Below, piece after piece: positions 1 through 12,536 of a stretch of DNA of 64,000 nucleotides. This DNA comes from Ampelocalamus luodianensis (lineage: Eukaryota; Streptophyta; Magnoliopsida; Poales; Poaceae): assembly GCA_036346255.1 (NCBI GenBank), contig CM070632.1, forward strand, positions 35,800,657 through 35,864,656, written 5' to 3'. The position numbers were made by a program, and so were the translations under genes. The notes under the pieces are model-generated. The model saw only the letters and a program-made list of their open reading frames with translations, did not search any database and was not told where the DNA came from. Position 1 is the first letter of the stretch. Each line of letters opens with the position of its first letter.

Positions 1-490
1 AAAAACTTTATACGTTCTGATTTTGTCTTTAAAATTTATTGAAGTATATTGTTTGTAGGAATTTCCTAATATAGAAAATGAGGTCCAAACATTATGAATT
101 TTTTTTCCAGGCTCATTACATAGTGAACTTGATTGTGTAATTTTTCTAGAATTTTTTTAAAATTAATTAATATAATTTCATAATGTCCTTACATTATAAA
201 ATATTAGACTCCTCACACAGTGGACATTATGAAAATGCATTTCTTAATTTTGTAAAATTCTAGAAAAAAATACACAATCAAGTATACTATGTAAGGAGCC
301 TGAAAAAAAATCATAATGTTTGGACCTCATTTTCTATATTAGGAAATTCCTACAAACAGTATATTTAAAAGAATTTTAGAGACAAGATCAAAACGTATAA
401 AGTTTTGAAAAAAATACACAAGCAATTAAACTATGTTGGGAGACTCCACAAAAAAATGATAATTTTGTGAGCTAAGTTTCTATATTTAAT
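1..490. repeat. Foldback repeat: two inverted arms plus a third degraded copy
   Basis: Bases 1 to about 160 reappear as the reverse complement at about 250-408 with high identity, including the shared block around TTGTAGGAATTTCCTAATAT. A third, more diverged copy lies at about 407-490 in the same orientation as the right arm. The loop at about 165-245 is AT-rich. The left arm reaches the window edge, so the true end is unknown. No coding sequence is visible. It could be a MITE or the sub-terminal part of a larger DNA transposon sitting in the LTR of element A. Confidence 0.7.
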
Positions 491-624
491 TTTTTTTTTG
501 GAAAAAGCCAGGATGTCATTTATTTAATTTTTCGATGTTCGCAATGTTATTTTCCAGCTCGAGACAAACGGAGTGTCATTCCTCTAATTACGCTCTAACG
601 CGATGTTACTGACCTAATTTTCCC
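491..624. other. AT-rich sequence, nothing recognised
   Basis: This stretch lies between the foldback repeat and the first base that aligns with the LTR of element A. It does not match the corresponding part of A's 3' LTR near 37900, so it is probably part of the same foreign insertion as the foldback repeat. Confidence 0.4.
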
Positions 625-971
625 TACATTTTCAATTACATGAACCATTGATCATGAGATATTTTATTAGCGTGATGAATTATAATTAGGATTTGATTTA
701 TTGTTTAGCCTTAATTGATAGGTTGAAAGTTGATTATTCATTCAATAGTCTTGGTTTGATTCGTTTTGCTTTGATCTTGATTTATTATATTGCCATGCTT
801 CCTGTGAATTATTTATTCATGACTGCCATATCGTTATGATTGTGTTATTGTGACCCGTGGACGGGTTTCAGCATTGATATGCTTGCTGTAATTTAGTGTT
901 AATTGATGTTAAAATTGATAGTTAGTATAGTTTAGTGGCATTCTGGGCTCTGTGTTGGGCCGGGTGTTACA
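625..971 (+). repeat. Remnant of 5' LTR of Ty3/gypsy element A
   Basis: It aligns almost base for base with about 37995-38303, the end of the 3' LTR of element A. Both copies share the block starting CAATTACATGAACCATTGAT and both end in GTGTTACA. A tRNA primer site follows immediately. Upstream of 625 the similarity stops abruptly, so most of this LTR is missing or displaced. Confidence 0.85.
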
Positions 972-973
972 GT

Positions 974-985
974 TGGTATCCGAGC
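974..985 (+). other. Primer-binding site of element A (initiator tRNA-Met type)
   Basis: TGGTATCCGAGC lies two bases after the LTR end. It matches the usual plant retrotransposon primer site TGGTATCAGAGC, complementary to the 3' end of initiator tRNA-Met, with one mismatch. Confidence 0.8.
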
Positions 986-1235
986 GGGCTTTAGGTCCGT
1001 GGCGAATTGATTAACAAATTAGGTAACCTAAAATTACTAAAATTTCTGTTAGGACTAGTAAAATTAACTAAAATTGCTAATGGTTAATCAACTTAAAATT
1101 TGACACTCTAGTCCACAGTAGGATGGGAATGGAACGAGTATCGCATTTATGTTTTCAATATGTTGTGTTGATGATTCATGATTTGATAATGGTTGTTTGA
1201 ACTTATTGTGTGTAGGTTGATTGTTGTTGATAGCT

Positions 1236-2400
1236 ATGCCGAGAGGTAGAGGACGTGGTCGTGGTGGCCACGGTCGTGGAGGCCGTGGTGGAGGTCGTGG
1301 CTACGGGCGTGGTCTCGTGGAGCCACCGCCTATGGCAGTCAAGTCGGTAGCTAAAGGGAATGGTACTGCTAAGGAGGGGCTTGTTTTTGACCCACCTCTG
1401 GTTGGGGGCCAAGATGAGACCCCCGCTTTGCTGAGAGAGTTGGTGGGAGAGATCTGTGCTCTCCGTTAATAGGCGTTGACAGCCCCTGTAGCCACGGCAT
1501 CTGTTGCGGCTCTTGTCACCCCTCCACCTACACCCGAGGCGCGTATGACGCTTCAAGAGTGGATGGGATTGAGGTTGGATCCGTTTGATGGATCAAGCAC
1601 GCTAGTCCATGCAGCAGATTGGCTGCGCTACACAGAGAGGCAGATTGGAGCTTTGGAGCTGTCTTCACATCAGAGGGCATGTTTTGTAACCTTTCAGCTG
1701 AAAGGGCATCTGGTGGGATGGAGCTTTGACGTTGAGGACCGCCGCTCATGGTCTAGTTTCTTGGGAGAAGTTTGTTGACCAGTTCAAGGCAAAGTTCTAT
1801 CCCTATTCTTTTGTTGAGAAGATGGAGGTTGCCTTGATGACCATTATTCAGGGGAAGATGTCTGTTGCTGAGTACGAGGCTGAGTTCAACAATCTGGTTT
1901 GCTTTGTTCTGTCAGTGGCGAACGATGATTTGAAGAAGGTCAACAGGTTCCGTCAGGGCCTCAATCCTGAGTACCAGCATGTGTTGGGAGCCACTGCACT
2001 ATGTGACTTCAGCTCTGTTGTGGAGCACTATGTAGTTGGAGATCTAGCTCACTAAGGGGCAGCAGGCCGCTGGTGGACTGGTTGCTTCTGGTGGTGATCA
2101 TAAGACGAGCTTTGGTGAGGGGAGTGGGTCTTTTCAGCGGCCTGCTTCTAAGAAGTTCAAGGGGGACCACAGTCTTCGCAGTTCTCCAAGTCTAAGCATT
2201 CGAGGCCATTTACTTCTTCAACGCCTCATCCTTTTTGGGTACTCTAGATCTTCATCCAGTCCCATGGCAGGGTATGCTTTGTTTCAAGTGTGGTGATGGT
2301 CACCGACTGCTGAGTTCTCTTAGGCAGGAGCTTACCATCAGTGTGGCCAACCGAGTCATGAGGAGCGGTGTGTCGCCAGAACCTCGATAGTGTGATCAAG
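1236..2400 (+). pseudogene. Degenerate gag of Ty3/gypsy element A
   Basis: The ATG at 1236 opens a very Arg/Gly-rich N-terminus (repeated GRGRG motifs), which suggests RNA binding. The frame is closed by tandem stops TAA-TAG at 1467-1472, resumes in the same frame to about 1755 (aspartate/tryptophan-rich capsid segment with DAADWLRYTE-like content), then shifts frame and continues to 2055 through the retrotransposon gag domain (SVAEYEAEFNNL). A zinc-knuckle start (CFKCGDGH) is visible near 2282-2305, but its last ligands are lost. Multiple stops and frameshifts mean no functional Gag can be made. It belongs with the primer site upstream and the PR-RT remnant downstream. Confidence 0.8.
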
Positions 2401-2779
2401 TGGGAGCATGTGCCTACTTCTTCTTCAGAAGGTCCTGCACGAGGGTCTGTCCAGATGATGGCCGCCCCTTCTACGCCGCTGCTTCCTTCAACTTGGGTGC
2501 CTCCGGCGGGGTACTACTGACAGCTGCCGCCTCCTACACCACTTCATATTGTTGCTCCACCCTCTCTACCTGTACCACCACAGCAGAGTGTTGGGGCTCC
2601 CGCTGCCCCGGTACCGTCTTCCTTCGCCATGGCGCCACCCGGAGTGTACGCCATGCCTACCGTGGAGTCCGCGGGTCGTCCTGACGTAGTGACAGGTACT
2701 TTTCTTATTAGTCCTTTTTTATTCAAGGGCTACCTACTCAATTGTCTTGGCGGCGTTCGCTAGGAGAGCAAGCTTCAGT

Positions 2780-4128
2780 GTGTAGTGGATCTCTCAGTCG
2801 ATGTTGGTCAATTCTCCTAGGGTTATTATTACGAGCTCCACTATTTATCCTGGATGCTCTATTGTTATTGATGGGGAGAAATTCACAGTAAATCTGATGG
2901 CCTTTTAGTTGGAGCCTTTCGATGTCATCTTAGGCATGGATTGGTTGCATTCCTACCAAGCCATGATATCTTGTTTCTGTAGGACCATCACTTTGCAGAC
3001 TCCATCTGGTGAGACTTTGACTTTTCAGGGGAGTGTGCCTCCACGCTCTCTTTGTGTGTTGGCCGGACTGTTCCTGGGTCAGTGTGCGGTGAAGACTGGC
3101 CTTCTCTTAGCTCTTGCTAAGAAGCCGAGCATGGCTTTGTGGATTGAGGAGATTCCAGTGGTTTGCGGTTGTCCAGATGTGTTCCCAGTCGAGCTTCCAG
3201 GAATGTCACCTGCACGAGACATGGAGTTTCACATTGATCTTATTTTGGGCACTTGGTCCATCTCGTTGTCTCCATATTAGCTGGCACACCCGTTTCAGGA
3301 CAAATTGAAGAAGCAGTTGGATGATTTGTTGGCTAAGGGTTTGATTAGACGCAGTGTGTCGCCATGGGGAGCTCCTATTCTGTTCACAGAGAAGAAGGAT
3401 GGGAGTTGGCATCTCAAGAATAAATATCTATTGCCCCGTATTGAGGACTTGTGTGATTAGTTGAGTGGAGTTCAGGTGTTCTCTAAGTTTGATCTTCAGT
3501 CGGGGTATAATCAAATCCGTGTGTGTGAGCAAGATGTTGAGAAGACTGCTTTCTCCACTAGGTATGGGCATTATGAGTATAAAGTTATGTCTTTTAGATT
3601 GACTAATGCACGTATTGTTTTTATGGAGACCATGAACGTATGCTGCACGAGTATCTGGATAACTTTGTGGTGGTGTTCATTGATGATATTCTAATTTACT
3701 CCAAGACCAATGAGGATCATGAGCATCACTTGAGGCTGGTATTAGAGATTTTAAGGGAGCACAAGTTCTATGCCAAGCTAAAGAAATGTGAGTTCTGGAT
3801 TTCAGAAGTGGGTTTTCTAGGTCATGTGACATTTCTATTGATCCTAGCAAGGTCTCTATAGTGGTGGACTGGAAGAAACCGACCAATGTTAAAGAGGTGA
3901 GAAGTTTCTTGGGTTTGATTGGTTACTATCGGTGTTTTGTGCAAGATTTCTCCATCAGCTTACTTAGAAAGGCATGAGATTTCAGTGGACTGATGAGTGT
4001 GAGGGCAGTTTCAACACTTTGAAGGAGAGATTGGTGACTTCTCCTATTCTCACTCTTCCTGAGCCAGAGAAGCACTTCACTGTCTTTTTAGATGCGTCTC
4101 AAGTGGGTCTTGGTTGTGTCCTTATGGA
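2780..4128 (+). pseudogene. Degenerate protease-reverse transcriptase of element A
   Basis: Pol domains follow in the usual order. A protease C-terminus (DVILGMDWLHSY) lies near 2918-2960. The linker to RT is near 3140-3290 (DVFPVELPGM). RT fragments run at about 3290-3860, with the catalytic motif FIDDILIYSK near 3676-3706. The start of RNase H (LDASQVGLGCVLM) runs to 4128. Stops and frameshifts occur near 3279, 3458, 3630 and 3830. The RNase H domain is cut at 4128 by a reversed LTR and continues at 6271. The FIDD box and the RT-to-RNase H layout match chromovirus (Tekay/Del-like) elements such as B in this window. Clade placement is an inference. Confidence 0.85.
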
Positions 4129-6270
4129 TGACACCTTATCCCAACACTGAGCCTATAATGCCACTAAACTACCCTAACAATTAGATTTACATCAATTAAC
4201 AATAAAATTATAGCAAGCAATTCAATATTAAAACCCGTCCATGGGTCACAATGACATAATAATAAAGACATGGCAAGCACTAAAATTTAAACTCTAGATA
4301 GTAGGCAGAATAATAGTTCAAAAATTAAGCAAGACCAATTCCAAAGGGACCTATTGAATGAATAACCAAGTTCCAACCGATCATCTAGAATTATTCAATA
4401 TCTATCATAACTTAAAAGAATAAACCATCATGCTAAGTTAAAGTTTCCTCATGACAATGATCAAATAATTATGTGTATGCGGTGTTCCAAGTGCTATCCC
4501 TTCCCAAATGGAGCGTTGTCAATGATCACCTGAAAACAACATTAAAGTAAGTGTGAGTTCACGACTCAGTAAGCACAATAGTAAGTAATGAACAATACTT
4601 AATCAACAGTACACAGTATCATCATCAACATTAATTGTTCTCTTTTCTTTATTCTCATGCTCAATCATTCAATTCTCTTTCTTTATTCACATACACAATC
4701 ATCAACTACCTTTCATTCCATGCATCTCTACACTACATGTTCACATGCACTTCTTTTGCGTATACCAGTATAGCATGAGTGTTCACCCGTCGATGATACA
4801 CTCTCAAGCCCGTCCTCCTCAAGTATCGGGGACCTCCTCCACTCCCATGGAGTTGTGATCAACATGATCACCTTCTCATATGCAATGATATTTATGAATG
4901 CACAAATATTTAGAGTTTCATCAATATTACCGTTGTCCAACAATAAGGAATAAATAATGACAATCAACATTACTTGCAATTAAATAAGTAAAATCACAGC
5001 AATATAATGGTAATAAATGGTAAAGCATACAGTGATCAACCAATGACCATTGTCTACCATTCACTTGCCTCTTATCCTTGTGACACTAGAGAGCGAAACG
5101 GCGGCAATGCACTTGAGACCCCACTCCCTAGACAACAAATTCAAAACACATCTCAAAATCTTCACATTACAGTACCAACATCTTACTCTAACAGTCATCG
5201 CACGCCAACGCCAAACCGACCTTTTTAACCCAAAACTACCGGACATACTACCCGCTATCCTAGTAGTAAAATAGTCCTATCTTACTCATCAGGACTCCAA
5301 ATTTGGCCATCCAAGACTTTCTGGAATCCTCCCGAAACAACCTACATTTTTCTTGTTATGAAGAAACTCTAATTCTACTGTTTTCTATCCCGTTTCTTTA
5401 CCCAAAGACCGTTCCAGATTTTGTCAGAATAGACTGTTTCATAATTTTATATCTTTAATTCTAAAACTTGAAAATATATGAATAATGTGCGTTCTGGAAA
5501 CTACATAAGATTCCCTACAATATTCAAGTTAACACAAATATTTTATTTTACCAATTTCTACAAAAAAAATCGACACAACTTCACGACGTATGCCAATTAC
5601 ACCCAAAATCTGGACAGCAACATTCCGAAGGCTGTATCTTTTTGCTCACTACTCCGTTTTTAACGATCCATACCTTCCTAGAAAGCTAACATGATAACCT
5701 AACTTTTCTCTAATTAGACCGAACTCTAATTCCGAACCTAAATACTCCTACTCGTCCCCGCAAGGCTGCCCTAATCCTGATGAACTTGGACAGAAAGTCA
5801 TCTACTCTTCCCATTGACCTAACGTTCTACAAAGTGAATAGTGATTAACCTAGGGCAACCCTACAGGGTTTCAGATCATTAATCTTAGAGACCGCGACGA
5901 GGATCACCGATTTCCCGCGAGATCCTCTTTTCCTTCTTCTTCTCCTCTCCTCTCCTTGTTGTCCCTCTTCTTCCTGCTGACTTCCCTCTCCCCTCGGTGG
6001 CAGCATCAGCAACCAGCATGGCACGGCGCAGCAGCAGGGGCGATAGCTTAGCAGCAAGCGACGACGGCTGCAGGGGAATGACAGCTGCAAGGGGGAGGGC
6101 TAGAGGTGCAAAGGGGCAGGGGCTAAGGTTGCTGCAGTCCCCCCATGGACCCTCTTAAGGCGCCAGCCCACTTTGGACCTTAGTGATGTGGGCCAGAAGG
6201 CCATAGCCCAGGTTCTCTCCCTTTTTCTAAACCCCCCCCCCCCACTAACTCTCTTTTTCGGAGTATTACA
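4129..6270 (-). mobile_element. Solo LTR of element A's own family, reversed, inside A's pol
   Basis: Read on the minus strand this 2.14-kb block starts TGTAATACTCC and ends GGTGTCA. It follows A's 3' LTR in order: the start matches 31004-31150, the middle (minus-strand view of 4500-4860) matches 37630-37960, and the end matches 38160-38303. There is no internal region, so it is a solo LTR. A's RNase H domain resumes directly at 6271. The 5 bases on each side differ (ATGGA and ATAAG), so no target duplication is preserved. A run of C at 6233-6243 may be unstable in sequence. Confidence 0.8.
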
Positions 6271-6954
6271 ATAAGGTGATTGCTTATGCATCGAGGCAGT
6301 TAAAGAAGCACAAGCAGAGTTATCCCACTCATGACTAGGAAATGACTGCGGTAGTATTTGCTCTTAAGATTTGGAGGCATTATTTGTATAGAGAGTCTTG
6401 TGATATTTTCACATATCACAAGAGTACCAAGTATATTTTCACTCATAAGGATATGAATTTGAGGCAAAGGAGGTGGCTGGAATTGATAAAGGATTATGAC
6501 CTTACTATTCAGTATTATCCGGGTAAGACCAATATTAGTCACAAGGTGACTCCCGCTACTCTAGATTACCCCATTGCTGATTTTGATCGCATAGAGATAT
6601 ATTATTGCTATGCGGGCATGGCACATGTTGAGACGTTGATCCTTGAGTCAGCTATTCCAGATCATGTGCGGGAAGCACAGTAGTGTGACCGGTTATTGCA
6701 GGAGGTCAGAAAGCGTCTAGATGAGGGCAAGAAGGGGGATTTCAGTATTGATGAGTCTAGTGCTTTACGGTTTAAAGACTGCCTTTGTGTGCCACAAAAG
6801 GCAGAGGTCAAAGATGGCATCTTGAGGGAGGCTCATCGCACTTCGTATACTGTTCATCGTAGTGAGACCAAGATGTATCATGATCTGAAGCAGAATTTCT
6901 GGTGAAAAAGGATGAAGGTGGATATTACTAATTATGTGGCTTCTTGCGGTGGTT
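6271..6954 (+). pseudogene. Element A RNase H end and integrase zinc-binding region
   Basis: This continues the pol interrupted at 4128. The RNase H signature (KVIAYASRQLKKH, then LRQRRWLELIKDYD near 6460-6500) comes first. Next is the linker and the integrase HHCC region (REAHRTSYTVHRSETKMYHDL near 6825-6890, then CGGCQ near 6945-6959). In-frame stops occur near 6331, 6681 and 6903. The last, TGA in place of an expected TGG after QNFW, is in the integrase region. The fragment is cut at 6960 by solo LTR C. The reading frame resumes at 28891, after the duplicated GTCAG. Confidence 0.85.
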
Positions 6955-7476
6955 GTCAGTGTAACAGCCCTAAGTTAGGGTTTGTGTTTCAAATGTAATA
7001 TTATAAGGATAAATTAAAACTTTTGATGCCTCATGAAATCATTTGGGAGTTTACCAAATTTTCCCTAGCAATTTCCATTTTCTAGAATCATATTCTTGTG
7101 AATGGAAGTTGTTGTCAACAAAATTTTTGACCTTAAACATGTGATAATCCTTTGGGAATATTTTTCCTATCATCTTGATCATCCTAGTCACCTCTCTGCA
7201 AAATCTTACAATTTTTAGATTTTGTTTGCTATTTCAAATGAGCAAGTCAAACTAGTTTAAATTCTGGTCAACTCTTTGGGACAGCAGCTTGTGAATTTTC
7301 CTGGGAATAATGCATTGTATACAAATTCCTGGAAAAATTATGCAAGGTTGCTCTCTGTCCCAGGAAGCTCCCATAAAAATTTCGAAATTTTTGGAGTTGT
7401 GGAGCTACCTCTACAAATTCCCCAAACCTTCTCAGCATTTTTAAAATCAAATCTGGAATCACTGTTCCTCGGGCTC

Positions 7477-10400
7477 TGTAACATCCCAAACAATGATTTA
7501 TGTTTCAAATGTAATTAAATGAGGATAATTTAAAACTTTTGTTGCCTCATGAAGTCATTTGGAAATTTCCTAGAATTTACCCCTAGCATTTCCTATTTCA
7601 AAAGAGCCATGTTTCTTTGATGGAAGTTGTTGTCATTAAAAACTTTCAAACCTAATCTTGTGATCATTCTCTGGAAATATTTTTCCTATCATCTTGGTCA
7701 TCCTAGTAACATCTCTGAAAAATCTCAAAATTTTTAGATTTTATTTGCTATTTCAAAAGAGCAAGTTAAACCAATTTGAATTCTGGTCAAACCCTAGGAC
7801 AGCAGTTTGTGAATTTTCTGGAGAAAAATGTAGTGCATAAAAGTTCCTAGAAAAATTTTACAAGGTTAATGAGAGAGTCAGGAAGCTTCCATAAAAATTT
7901 GAGAATTTTTCGAGCTAACCTTCTAGGTCAGAAAAATCCCTAATCATATCAGCCTCACCTTTCCAAAAATCAGCTTTTTATCATGTTGGGCGTGAGCCAC
8001 TTTGACTCGGCCAACCCAACCAGCTTCACCAAGACCGCACCTTAACCCTTCACCGAGCCGTCCGATTTGGAGATCAACGGTCAAAACCCGTCCCGCTGGT
8101 TTAGCCAACCCAGCCTCTTTTCTTCGCCCGCTGACTGGTGGACCCCGTCGGCAGGTCTTCTTCTCCACGCGGCTCCTCGCTCATCGCCAGCGCCGAGCGC
8201 ACGCCATGGCCTCACCTCATCATGATCACCCAACGGCTCTGCCCTGTTTTGGACGCAAGCGCTTGGCGCCGCACTCTCTCCTGTCGTTTCACCGTCGCTC
8301 AATCACTTCAGCTCGCTCTGGTCCGGAGCCATGGACCGAGCTCACACCGCCATGGTGACCTTGTGTCTCTACCCTCCTCCTTACTTAAGGGCATCCGAAG
8401 CCTCCTCTACTTCTTTTAGACACCACCGAGTTTCCCCCATCATCTTCACTGGCCATTTGAGCTCAAACCGAGAAGGCCCGAAGCTCCGCCGTCGTCCTCA
8501 ACGCCGTTCCAGCGGCACAGGGGTTCTTTCCCATTTCCTTTCGCGTCATATCGTGCCACTAGATACTTTAAGAGTTTCCCCTAACTCAATTTCTTCCATT
8601 ATCTTCAGGAGCCGTCAAATTTTGGAATTCCTTTTCTTCGGCCGACAACAGCCGCCTTCGTCTTTAACCCCGGCCGGTGAGTCCTTAACCTAATTCCTTG
8701 CGATATCACCGTATATGGACCCTGATGGAGCTCCCCCTACCTCCTTTTCCCTTCCTCCTTGCTCAGGTGGAACTCCCCGCGGTGAAGCACCATCGCCGCC
8801 ACCGTTCACCGCCGACCTTCCTCGGCGACCTTCTTAGCTCCGGGTCATCACGGTGAGTTCACTGAGCCTCTCGTATGCTCATACGCACGTTGGTTTGCCT
8901 TTGGCGCCATCGCTTTGCGTTTCGTCGTTTCGGCCGTAGCTTGCCGCCGCCATTCCTCGTCGCGCCGTCGCTCCTGCCATGCTCCGGCCAAACTCCGACC
9001 ACCTCTAGGACCGTAATGCTATTGTGAGTCCATTTCAGGTCTTGGACCACGTTGCGGTGAACCACATCGCCGGCAATGCGCCGGTGAGCGCAGCGAGCTG
9101 TTGTCGGTTCGTCCGACAACAATGTAGTGGTGTCATTAGGACACTAATCCGGTTCTTAATTGCTCTAATGATTGATTAGTCTTTAAATCGCTGTCTTAAG
9201 GAGATAAAGTATCACTTACATGTGGAGTCATCTCTTAAGTGCCTAGTGTGAACACGTGGACCGAGCTCACGGCTTTCGGTCCATGCACTGTGCTGTGGAC
9301 CGGGAGTATGACAGGTGGACCCCACATGTCAGTGCATTTTAAAAATCCGAGATTTAAATAGAAAATACACTGTGCTCTGGGCCCCGCTTGTCGGTGTCTG
9401 TGGCTAGGTTGGGTGTCGGTGTAAAAAAGTATTGTGCGTTTATATAAATTCCGAAATGCTTTATTTGTGAACTATTAATTGCTTTAAACTTCAAAATTGC
9501 ATAACTAATTCATTTTAGCTCTAAAATTGATGATTCAAATTTTGTTAGTTTCCTTTTTAAATGTACTTTAATACAAAAATAGGTTGTACCTTGTTCCTGC
9601 TCCAGAAAATGTTTATTAATAAAATAACTCTAGGTTAGATTTATTTTTGCACTGAAAATTGTTTTAACTTCAAAAATGCATAAGTATTTCTCTGTAACTC
9701 CAAATGGAGTGAATCCAATTTTGTTGGCTTCCTCTATTAATGAAGTTGCTGTCAAAATTAGTTTTAGACATGTGTCTGTTGTTAGAGAGATTGCAAATAT
9801 AATTATTTTGTGCTCACTTTCATGTCTTTGAAAATTCATAGAAAATGCATTATAGCTCCAAATGAGATGAATCCAATTGGGTTGTTCATCTTATATGGTG
9901 CTTGATTTACTGTGAAAATTTCAAATGCACCACCTTTCCAGAAATTTATGCCAAACAATTTAATTATGGAATAGTAGCGTTTTGTATTTTAAAAGCTGAG
10001 CAGATTTGTTTTAATCATAACTTTTGCTTAGAACATCCAAATGATTTGATTCTTGTTTCTAAATTCATTATAAATCATTCTCTTGCTGCTGTAAAATTTT
10101 CAGAGCATTTGGACAAAGTTTGTTTTTGAGTCTTTTCGGTATTCTTCGTTCTTATCGGTTCCTATTCGCATTTTCGTTAGGTGCCGACGAGTGTATCGAT
10201 CTTGAGAGTGAGCCTCTGCAGCAGACTGAGCAAAACCAGCAAGGCAAGCAGTTTGATCATTTCCCATTTGATCCCATTACTTTTACAGTCTAATACTTTG
10301 TTTAACTTGTATGTATGCATTGCTATTTTGTTGTTAACTTGATTAGTTAATCCTCTAGTTGCATAATCTGTAGGTAAACAAATATCCTCTACTACCTGAG

Positions 10401-11838
10401 CCTAGGTTATTTGCTGTGATTAGAGTTCGTTGGATGAGCTTTTGTCACTTAGTAGATTACGAATACATATTGCTTAGCCATGCCTAGATATCGGTAGTAT
10501 TGGGTGATCATCGACTTAGTCGATGGTCTTGATCATACAAATACTTATATTATTCCATTATGTCCAGTCCTTGTGTTTTACTAATTTGCAAATAAAAAAC
10601 TGAAAGCAAAAACTATATCTTGACTTGGGCACAATGGTATGTTGGTGTGATCTGCTGGGTGTGAATGGAGTGGTGCCTAAGTCCCTAAGGACCGAGTTAC
10701 TTGTGCCATTGATCCAAGCAATTGTTGCGTGCTAAACACACGAGGGGGATATGGAACCTCTCTTGACTAAGTACTTTGGGAGGTATTAATTATGAGCTGG
10801 TTGGTGGGTGTTTTGTGTGTGGTGTTTGGAGGAGCATTAGCGCACCAGTTAGGTCGTCTAATGTGTCTTTCTCCCGTGGGTTGCGGCTCTTAATTAGCAT
10901 CGCCCATTGGAAAGCGTCTTGTTAGACTTAGCCATGCTCGCATACCAAAGGAAGTGTGCTAACCGTGGTGGTGGAAAGGCGGTCTATCGTGTGGGTACAT
11001 TGGTACACCTGCAGGTTTGATCTATTCGAATAGCCTCGCCCTAGGTTATGGACACGCTTGGTTATTTCCATAAGAACTAGACTACAACCTTTTAAAAACT
11101 TAAAACTTGACATGGGTGGTATGAAGGGTACTTCATGCTATTGTTGTGGTGGCTATTGGGTTAGTCACTTCGGGATGTTGTCATCTATCTATTGTTATAT
11201 TGTCTCTCTTTTATTTGAACAATAAGAATTAATTGCAAACTTGCTTTTAAATGTATTACATTATTGCAAATAAAACTTGCTTTATGTTTGAAAATAAGTC
11301 CAGAGCCTCATCCACTTAAATAAAGCTTGCATGTAGTTAACTATAGTTCTGTTATCTCACACGTCAGTCTTGCGGGTACAAAAACAATTTTTGTACTCAG
11401 ATGCTATGCTTAATTGTTTTGTTGCAGAGGAAGAAGGTGAGCCCCAAGGGCCTCACTTTTGTGAGACATGCTGTGGCGGGGGTTGGGACGACTAGTTTGG
11501 CGGCCCGGTCGGTTGCCTTGTGGGTAAAGGCACACTGATTGGCTTTTGTTTATCGCCATCTTATGGCACTATCGCTTCCGCTGTTTATTTAGCTCTTGTA
11601 TGTCTTTTGGCCGATCGGCCTCTCTTTTGTAATAACTCTTTATATTATTTATGTCTTTCAGTTGTTGCTTGTTTCGGTTCTATGTGAATGAATGGAATTG
11701 TGCATGATTTTCTAACGAGGTGTGTATACTGCAATTCTGGGAAGTATACATATCTCGAGGCTTGGTTTATTTGATTTGTACTGCTAGGACCAAGTGGATG
11801 GTTAAGCAGTACAAGCCGAATAAACCGGGGTCCTCACA
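7477..11838 (+). repeat. 5' LTR of element B
   Basis: This 4,362-bp LTR is nearly identical to 17031-21392. AT-rich ends enclose a GC-rich middle (about 8000-9100) with long but unconserved open frames. The two LTRs agree over long blocks, but differ in clusters of small indels in the GC-rich part and near 9250-9350. No separate gene is supported inside it. Confidence 0.95.
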
Positions 11839-11842
11839 AAGT

Positions 11843-11854
11843 TGGTATCAGAGT
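11843..11854 (+). other. Primer-binding site of element B
   Basis: TGGTATCAGAGT begins 4 bases after the LTR end. It matches the plant initiator tRNA-Met primer site except at the last base. The leader from 11855 to about 12536 has no recognisable coding sequence. Confidence 0.85.
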
Positions 11855-12536
11855 CATTCCGACCGTAGTAACCCAAGCTTGGTCGTCTTTAGGATATTTT
11901 GGAAAACTTAATTTCAAAGTATCAAATGCTTTATGAAAGCTTAAGTAAATTCTCAGATTTTACTCCTTACCTATCTTAGCTTTCTTCTCTCGTCTTGCTC
12001 TAATTTGAGTTTTGAAAGTTGTTTTCCTCTCCTTCTCTCCAAAGATAGTCATTATCGATTAATTGGGTTTTGGGGACCATTGAGTTTGGCAAATTGAAGT
12101 GTTAGCTGCCCGCTACAAGGTTTTGAAGCTTCGGAAGTTGAAGATTTCGGCTTAGAAGCTTGGATGCAAAATCTGGACAGCGAGCGTCAATTTTCGGACA
12201 GCAAGCTCAAAGGTCCTAAATAGGGTAGAAAATGAGAGGTTAATCAACTAAAACTTGTGGGAATAAAAGGGTAAGATGTGATTCTAGTTGGCTAAGTATC
12301 TAGCAATATCTTTGCCGCCTTAACCGTGCTTTTGAGTAGTGTTAGACTTGTTGTAGGGTGCTGAAATTTTATCTTCTCAACCATTGCTCGTTCATTCAAT
12401 ACGGGTTAATGGCATCGAGAAGTTGAGATTTGGTTTGGTGTTCCCCTTGCGGTTTTGGAGCCTCTTTGGAAGCATTTAAAGTTTTTATGCTTGTTATTTT
12501 GGCTTTTCATTTTCATCAACTTCTAGATTTAAGGTT

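Noticed and set aside
4124..6275. Target duplication for the reversed solo LTR
   Set aside because: Flanks ATGGA and ATAAG do not match; no shift of one or two bases gives a convincing 5-bp repeat.
8002..8693. Long open frames in the GC-rich middle of B's LTR (also 17624-18576)
   Set aside because: They lie within LTR copies, are of biased composition, and are shifted by indels between the two LTRs, so they are not conserved as protein.
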